A stretch of DNA of 45,781 nucleotides from JANPLN01 sp041736155 (GTDB taxonomy: Bacteria > Bdellovibrionota > Bdellovibrionia > Bdellovibrionales > JAGQZY01), in the NCBI GenBank assembly GCA_041736155.1, contig JBGSUL010000121.1, positions 1 through 45,781 on the forward strand, read 5' to 3'. Shown here piece by piece: positions 42,748 through 45,781 of this stretch (positions within the stretch are counted from its first letter, which is position 1; each line of letters opens with the position of its first letter). Both the position numbers and the translations under genes were made by a program. Under the pieces are notes generated by a model. The model did no database searches, was not told the DNA's origin, and worked only from the letters and a program-made list of their open reading frames with translations.

Positions 42748-44280
42748 GTGGTAAAATTCGTTTTTTTCTTAACAGCTTTCGTTTTAGTTGCCTGCTCAAA
42801 GTATAAATCCATTTTTTTTGACCAGAATCAGTCGTCAACGGGGCTGATTGAGAGTTCATCCCTGTGTACAACGGGGGCTAACTACGAGGCGGTATCTACG
42901 AGTGGTAATGCCGATGTTCAGATTTATTGTCTCGATGAAAACAACAACTGGGTAGCTGCCAGCAGAAAAGTAGAGGCCCAATCTGGTGTACGTTATGGTG
43001 AGCCCAGTCTCGCTTTGAGTTCCAAAGGAACGGTCATGGCTCTTTATCATCGTGATAGCGCCAAGGACGGATTTCAAATTGCCGTCAGTCGTACTCGTGA
43101 CAATGGTTGGATGTCGCTGGGTTCACTTGTTAATTTTGATAACGGAAAGTTGCATGAAGCCTATACACAATTTGGAGCGTCTCTCACGGAATACCAGGGC
43201 GCGCCATTTGTGTTCTGGACGGGATATCATAATGACGCTTTTTTAAGTCGCTACAACGGGACCACATGGACGCACGCGCCGATTCAAGAAGATCCTTCGG
43301 GAAATCCCATTCGTCATCCCGAGATTCTGAATACGGGCGATGATTTGTATGTTTACTACGGATCTCCGCAACCGACGGTTTGGCATTGGGCGGGAAGTCA
43401 TCTTGATAAAGTGGGCGCAATACAGCCCGCGTCGTCGGAAACGACTCTCTACTCGTCACTGACGATTTGGCAAGGAAACCCCGTCATCGCTTACTCCTCC
43501 GACGATGCCAAAAACGGATGGGCCATCAATCACTCCAAGGTGAAGGTGGCTGAGCTGAGTAAGGGTGTTTGGTCCACCTTGGGCGAAGTTCAAGATCTCG
43601 CCGGTCATGATGGCGTAAATCCTTTTGTGTTTACCTTGGGCGAAGATCTTTATGTCATGTACGGTGATTACGCGACCGAAGGACTTCCTCTTGATCCCAA
43701 TGAAGGACTTCCTCTTGATCCCAATAAGGTTCGCTTCAGATTCCGTGTAAAAAAATGGAATGGTGTTTCTTTTCAACGTGTGGGTGACGAGTCACCTGCG
43801 GTGATGTTGAGTCAGCGATTTGAGTTTACGAAGGTGGAGGACCGAATTTATTTTGGCGCTGTGCTGGCTCCGGAGAACGGCCAATACTCCCAGGTGGTGT
43901 TGTCTTGGAAGGATGGTCAATTTTCGCAGGTGGGTTCACCGATCGTCACCACGTCCAACGGTTTTTGGCGCGCACGACCGGGCCGGGTGATTGTCACCGA
44001 GGGGCTTTCCCTCTCATCCTTGGGGATCGGAAAACTGATGACGCCACCGTTTATCAAACCAAAGCCCAAAGCAGGTGAGGTGGTCGATCCAAATACCATC
44101 GCAGTCACCCCGCGCTTTGTGGATACATCCTCCTTCAACTTCAGACTTCAATCTTCAAGCCCCACTATCGATGCAGGAATGAACTGCGGGGACGTGGTCA
44201 CCTCCGATGCGGATGGAAACAATCGCCCCAACGGTTTTCGTTGCGATATCGGCGCGTATGAATATCTGGGATTTGAGTAG
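42748..44280 (+). CDS. Lipoprotein with propeller-like body and beta-helix-type C-terminus
   Basis: About 510 residues. The leader VVKFVFFLTAFVLVAC has a lipobox, so the protein is lipid-anchored. The body has repeated strands of the kind seen in sialidase- or Kelch-like propellers (SLALSSKGTVMALYHRD, GASLTEYQGAPFVFWTG, SLTIWQGNPVIAYSSDD, PFVFTLGEDLYVMYGD), each with a Trp/Tyr. The last 45 residues (FNFRLQSSSPTIDAG to CDIGAYEYLG) are the DxGAxE ending of right-handed beta-helix/choice-of-anchor-Q proteins. Start is GTG 42748, with GAGGAG five bases before it. A 24-bp tandem duplication lies at 43678-43725. Confidence 0.75.
   Translation: MVKFVFFLTAFVLVACSKYKSIFFDQNQSSTGLIESSSLCTTGANYEAVSTSGNADVQIYCLDENNNWVAASRKVEAQSGVRYGEPSLALSSKGTVMALYHRDSAKDGFQIAVSRTRDNGWMSLGSLVNFDNGKLHEAYTQFGASLTEYQGAPFVFWTGYHNDAFLSRYNGTTWTHAPIQEDPSGNPIRHPEILNTGDDLYVYYGSPQPTVWHWAGSHLDKVGAIQPASSETTLYSSLTIWQGNPVIAYSSDDAKNGWAINHSKVKVAELSKGVWSTLGEVQDLAGHDGVNPFVFTLGEDLYVMYGDYATEGLPLDPNEGLPLDPNKVRFRFRVKKWNGVSFQRVGDESPAVMLSQRFEFTKVEDRIYFGAVLAPENGQYSQVVLSWKDGQFSQVGSPIVTTSNGFWRARPGRVIVTEGLSLSSLGIGKLMTPPFIKPKPKAGEVVDPNTIAVTPRFVDTSSFNFRLQSSSPTIDAGMNCGDVVTSDADGNNRPNGFRCDIGAYEYLGFE
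43678..43725 (+). repeat. 24-bp perfect tandem duplication in a coding region
   Basis: GAAGGACTTCCTCTTGATCC plus CAAT occurs twice in a row, adding EGLPLDPN once more to the lipoprotein without breaking the frame. Exact identity suggests a recent slip. Confidence 0.9.
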
Positions 44281-44303
44281 AGTTGTGATTGAAGGCTAAC
44301 AGT

Positions 44304-44810
44304 TTATTTTTTGGGAGCCGTCTCGATTTTGTTTAGCTCGAGGGCTTTTAAAAAGAGGTCTTTGGTTTTCACCAGTTGTGCGAAATTATATTTTACTGCG
44401 GCTTTGTTCAAGTCGGGATGGATTCTTTTAATAAATTGGCGAAATGTACTGCGTATAATGGCGCTGGTGGTTTTCTCTCCCAGCGATAATCCCACCATCT
44501 CTTCAAATAACTGCCATTGATTTTGGATTTCGGGGGTCAAATCTTTTTTCACAAACCAGTGTTCTTGGGGTTCGACCGGAACGGGTGTGAATGTCGGGCG
44601 AGGGGTTTCGGAAACTTTTTTTGCGTACTTGCTGGCTACAGAAAAAGTTTGTTTGATTTTTTGTTCAAGCGAAAGGGAAAGCGAAGGGGTTAACGGCATT
44701 GTTGCGGATTCGGCGACAACAATCCTAGGTTTAAAGACAGGAGACGTTGGTCGTGTCTCTTGCTGCTGAATTTTCTTTAGCAAAATGTCGTGGAACGAAC
44801 GCTCTCTCAT
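44304..44810 (-). CDS. J-domain-like protein (HPD motif) of unknown role
   Basis: About 168 residues, cytoplasmic. The first half is low in order (Pro/Thr/Ser-rich, with an EQKIKQTFSVASKYAKK helix). The last 60 residues resemble helices II and III of a DnaJ J-domain: RSTFRQFIKRIHPDLNK with HPD at about residues 131-133, then NFAQLVKTKDLFLKAL. HPD is needed to stimulate Hsp70 ATPase. The usual helix I is not clear, so this may be a divergent type III J-protein. The TTG at 44816 is in frame; ATG 44810 (MRERSFH) is preferred, though its ribosome site is weak. Confidence 0.6.
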   Translation of the reverse strand: MRERSFHDILLKKIQQQETRPTSPVFKPRIVVAESATMPLTPSLSLSLEQKIKQTFSVASKYAKKVSETPRPTFTPVPVEPQEHWFVKKDLTPEIQNQWQLFEEMVGLSLGEKTTSAIIRSTFRQFIKRIHPDLNKAAVKYNFAQLVKTKDLFLKALELNKIETAPKK

Positions 44811-44919
44811 ACCCAACAGATCGGCGAGAGAGGCTGTTTACATAAGGCTTAGCTGTGAGATAGCGACATCGGTCTTAGGAAAAAATGTCGCGTTCTTGGG
44901 GGTTCATCGACAAAGATTG

Positions 44920-44970
44920 GTAACAGTTCCCTTTTTGTAGAGCTATCCAATACAAAAAGGGAACTGTTAC
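44920..44970. repeat. Long perfect inverted repeat (REP-like hairpin)
   Basis: Arms of 20 bp (44920-44939 and 44951-44970, starting GTAACAGTTCCC and ending GGGAACTGTTAC) are perfectly complementary around an 11-base loop. It ends six bases after the stop of the 44977-45321 gene. No T-run follows the stem on minus, so termination alone is not a full explanation. Confidence 0.85.
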
Positions 44971-44976
44971 TTGTAT

Positions 44977-45321
44977 TTAGAAAGCTACTGGATCTACCCA
45001 AAAAATAGCTTTGCCTTCTCCTGTGGGACAATTGAAGCCCATTGAAGTATTCATAATATTTATCAAATCTAAAGCATTATGAGCTAAGGCAACTTTATAG
45101 TATTCGTTATTTTTTTTGCAAAGATAGATATGAAGTTCTGCACTTCTTAAAGAATTAACTCCGCCTAATGAATCAGATCCCATACGAAGGCAAAATTCTA
45201 TACTAAAATCATACTCACTTAAAGCTTGCTGCTCATTCAGTCCCAACTTTGGACAATTATTGGCCTCTGCAGAGCCAACTGATGAAGCTCCTAATAAAAA
45301 TATTAACAACAAAAATTTCAT
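44977..45321 (-). CDS. Small secreted cysteine-containing protein of unknown function
   Basis: The 114-residue product begins MKFLLLIFLLGASSVGSAEA, a Sec signal. The mature protein has four cysteines (NNCPKL, EFCLRM, YLCKKN, FNCPTG), so probably two disulfides, and a helical centre (RSAELHIYLCKKNNEYYKVALA). No family is recognised. AGGAG six bases before the ATG makes the start firm. It lies upstream of the J-domain-like gene on the same strand, separated by the long inverted repeat at 44920. Confidence 0.72.
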   Translation of the reverse strand: MKFLLLIFLLGASSVGSAEANNCPKLGLNEQQALSEYDFSIEFCLRMGSDSLGGVNSLRSAELHIYLCKKNNEYYKVALAHNALDLINIMNTSMGFNCPTGEGKAIFWVDPVAF

Positions 45322-45420
45322 ATTTTTCTCCTAAATATAGATATCTTTGTAGTTCATATACCATGTGGCGTTAGCGTGTGTGAGCGTAAAAATTATACAG
45401 ATGGATTTATGAGAGGTAAT

Positions 45421-45644
45421 TTAAGGCCCCCAGGGCACTTTGTCTTGCAAGTAGCTGGGCTTGTAAGAGTCTGCAAAATCGGAATAGTGAACAAGGTCGA
45501 TTTTGTATGGAAAGTTGCTGTTTTGCATAAACTCCAGGAGAGGTGCTAGAGCAATCTCGGCGCTTTTTTTGCTTTCGACCATCAAATCAAGATCTGAAAA
45601 TGGTTTGTGATCTCCGCGTGCGCGAGATCAATAGACGAAGACTT
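45421..45644 (-). pseudogene. Broken MNT-type nucleotidyltransferase
   Basis: Read leftward from the IS junction at 45644, the frame gives VFVY, a TGA stop (45630-45628), then SRARGDHKPFSDLDLMVE and, further on, YKIDLVHYSDF, ending at TAA 45423-45421. The intact family motif is GSRxRG...SDxDL, with the Gly exactly at the TGA, so GGA has probably become TGA. The active-site Ser and both Asp codons remain. The N-terminal part was removed or displaced by the insertion sequence at 45645. Proteins of this kind serve as antitoxins in HEPN/MNT pairs. TGA is used as a normal stop throughout this window, so the gene is dead or truncated. Confidence 0.78.
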
Positions 45645-45781
45645 TGGACTGCGGGCGTTTAGTGGGAGTCGAACCGGCTTAGAGTTGGAACGATGGCCGA
45701 CTGACGTTTAATTCTGTTGCTATCTTATTTTCAAATTCCTCTGGTGGCAAGTAGCCAATGGCCGAGTGTAGCCGCTTCTTG
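45645..45781 (-). mobile_element. IS3-family insertion sequence, 3' (OrfB-side) end, partial
   Basis: The element begins TGGACTGCGGGCGTTTAG at 45645, matching the inverted end at 137. Its orientation is the same as that of the copy at 1-137, so the 45.5 kb between lie between direct IS copies or contig ends. It is inserted in the nucleotidyltransferase gene. Confidence 0.85.
45679..45781 (-). CDS. IS3-family transposase OrfB, C-terminal 33 residues only
   Basis: From the window end leftward the frame reads KKRLHSAIGYLPPEEFENKI and ends SRPSFQL with a TAA at 45681-45679. H-S-A-x-GY-x-(P/S)PEEFE is the classic C-terminus of IS3-family DDE transposases (IS3/IS150/IS407 groups). The catalytic DDE residues lie outside the window. 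The stop is 34 bases from the element's end, which is normal. Confidence 0.9.
   Translation of the reverse strand, partial: KKRLHSAIGYLPPEEFENKIATELNVSRPSFQL

Noticed and set aside
45628..45630. TGA in the nucleotidyltransferase as a recoded glycine codon (SR1/Gracilibacteria-type code)
   Set aside because: TGA is a normal stop at many clear gene ends here, including all ATGA overlaps, so recoding is not in use.

Overview
The window looks like chromosomal DNA of a Gram-negative, flagellated bacterium, most likely a Bdellovibrionota/Oligoflexia member. This rests on the gene content (LexA, a MotA/MotB pair, SrkA kinase, a DUF1552/DUF1592-type pair, many signal-peptide and lipoprotein ORFs of unknown family) and a moderate GC content; I cannot place it more precisely from sequence alone. 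No rRNA, tRNA or CRISPR array was seen.

The window starts and ends inside two copies of one IS3-family insertion sequence, both read leftward: 1-137 holds an outer end plus the OrfA start, and 45645-45781 holds the OrfB C-terminus plus the other end. The right copy cuts a MNT-type nucleotidyltransferase that also carries a nonsense codon. These are either contig ends at a repeat or two direct IS copies bracketing about 45.5 kb.

Layout. 138-2093: two secreted orphan genes among three copies of a decayed intergenic repeat. 2094-2702: NAD(P)-binding reductase. 2815-8038 (minus): compact operon of methyltransferase, YheT-type hydrolase, S9 peptidase lipoprotein, small secreted protein and ATP-grasp enzyme. 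8157-10524 (minus): lexA with a recognisable promoter and operator, a 721-bp module bounded by 37-bp inverted repeats, and srkA. 10574-16691 (minus): FecR-domain/beta-barrel protein, PP2C (SpoIIE-type) phosphatase with HAMP, small lipoprotein, motB and motA. 16789-25665 (plus): KamA radical-SAM enzyme, LplT-like transporter, Tat-exported DUF1552 protein with its DUF1592-type CxxCH lipoprotein, branched-chain aminotransferase, a small conserved protein, and YihY; then a dCMP-deaminase-family gene on minus.

26268-33432 is the most interesting region. A MerR/B12-binding regulator of the CarH/LitR photoreceptor class sits behind a 22-bp palindrome and heads a ten-gene cluster in which seven of nine junctions are ATGA overlaps. 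The genes encode a DUF3833 lipoprotein, a secreted protein, a DUF2878 membrane protein, an SDR, a DCC (DUF393) protein, a four-helix membrane protein, a cryptochrome/photolyase-like flavoprotein, a TIGR03643 protein and a PHB-depolymerase-like lipoprotein esterase. The inferred role is a light-induced envelope/membrane and photoprotection programme. The regulator lacks the Trp of the W-x9-EH motif, and the flavoprotein lacks the Fe-S ligand loop of its nearest well-known relatives.

33500-45644: a 45-residue membrane mini-protein and cardiolipin synthase, followed by a long run of exported proteins of unknown function (one with an HELNH metalloprotease motif, one periplasmic cyclophilin, one lipoprotein with a polymorphic-repeat C-terminus), a J-domain-like protein and the broken nucleotidyltransferase.
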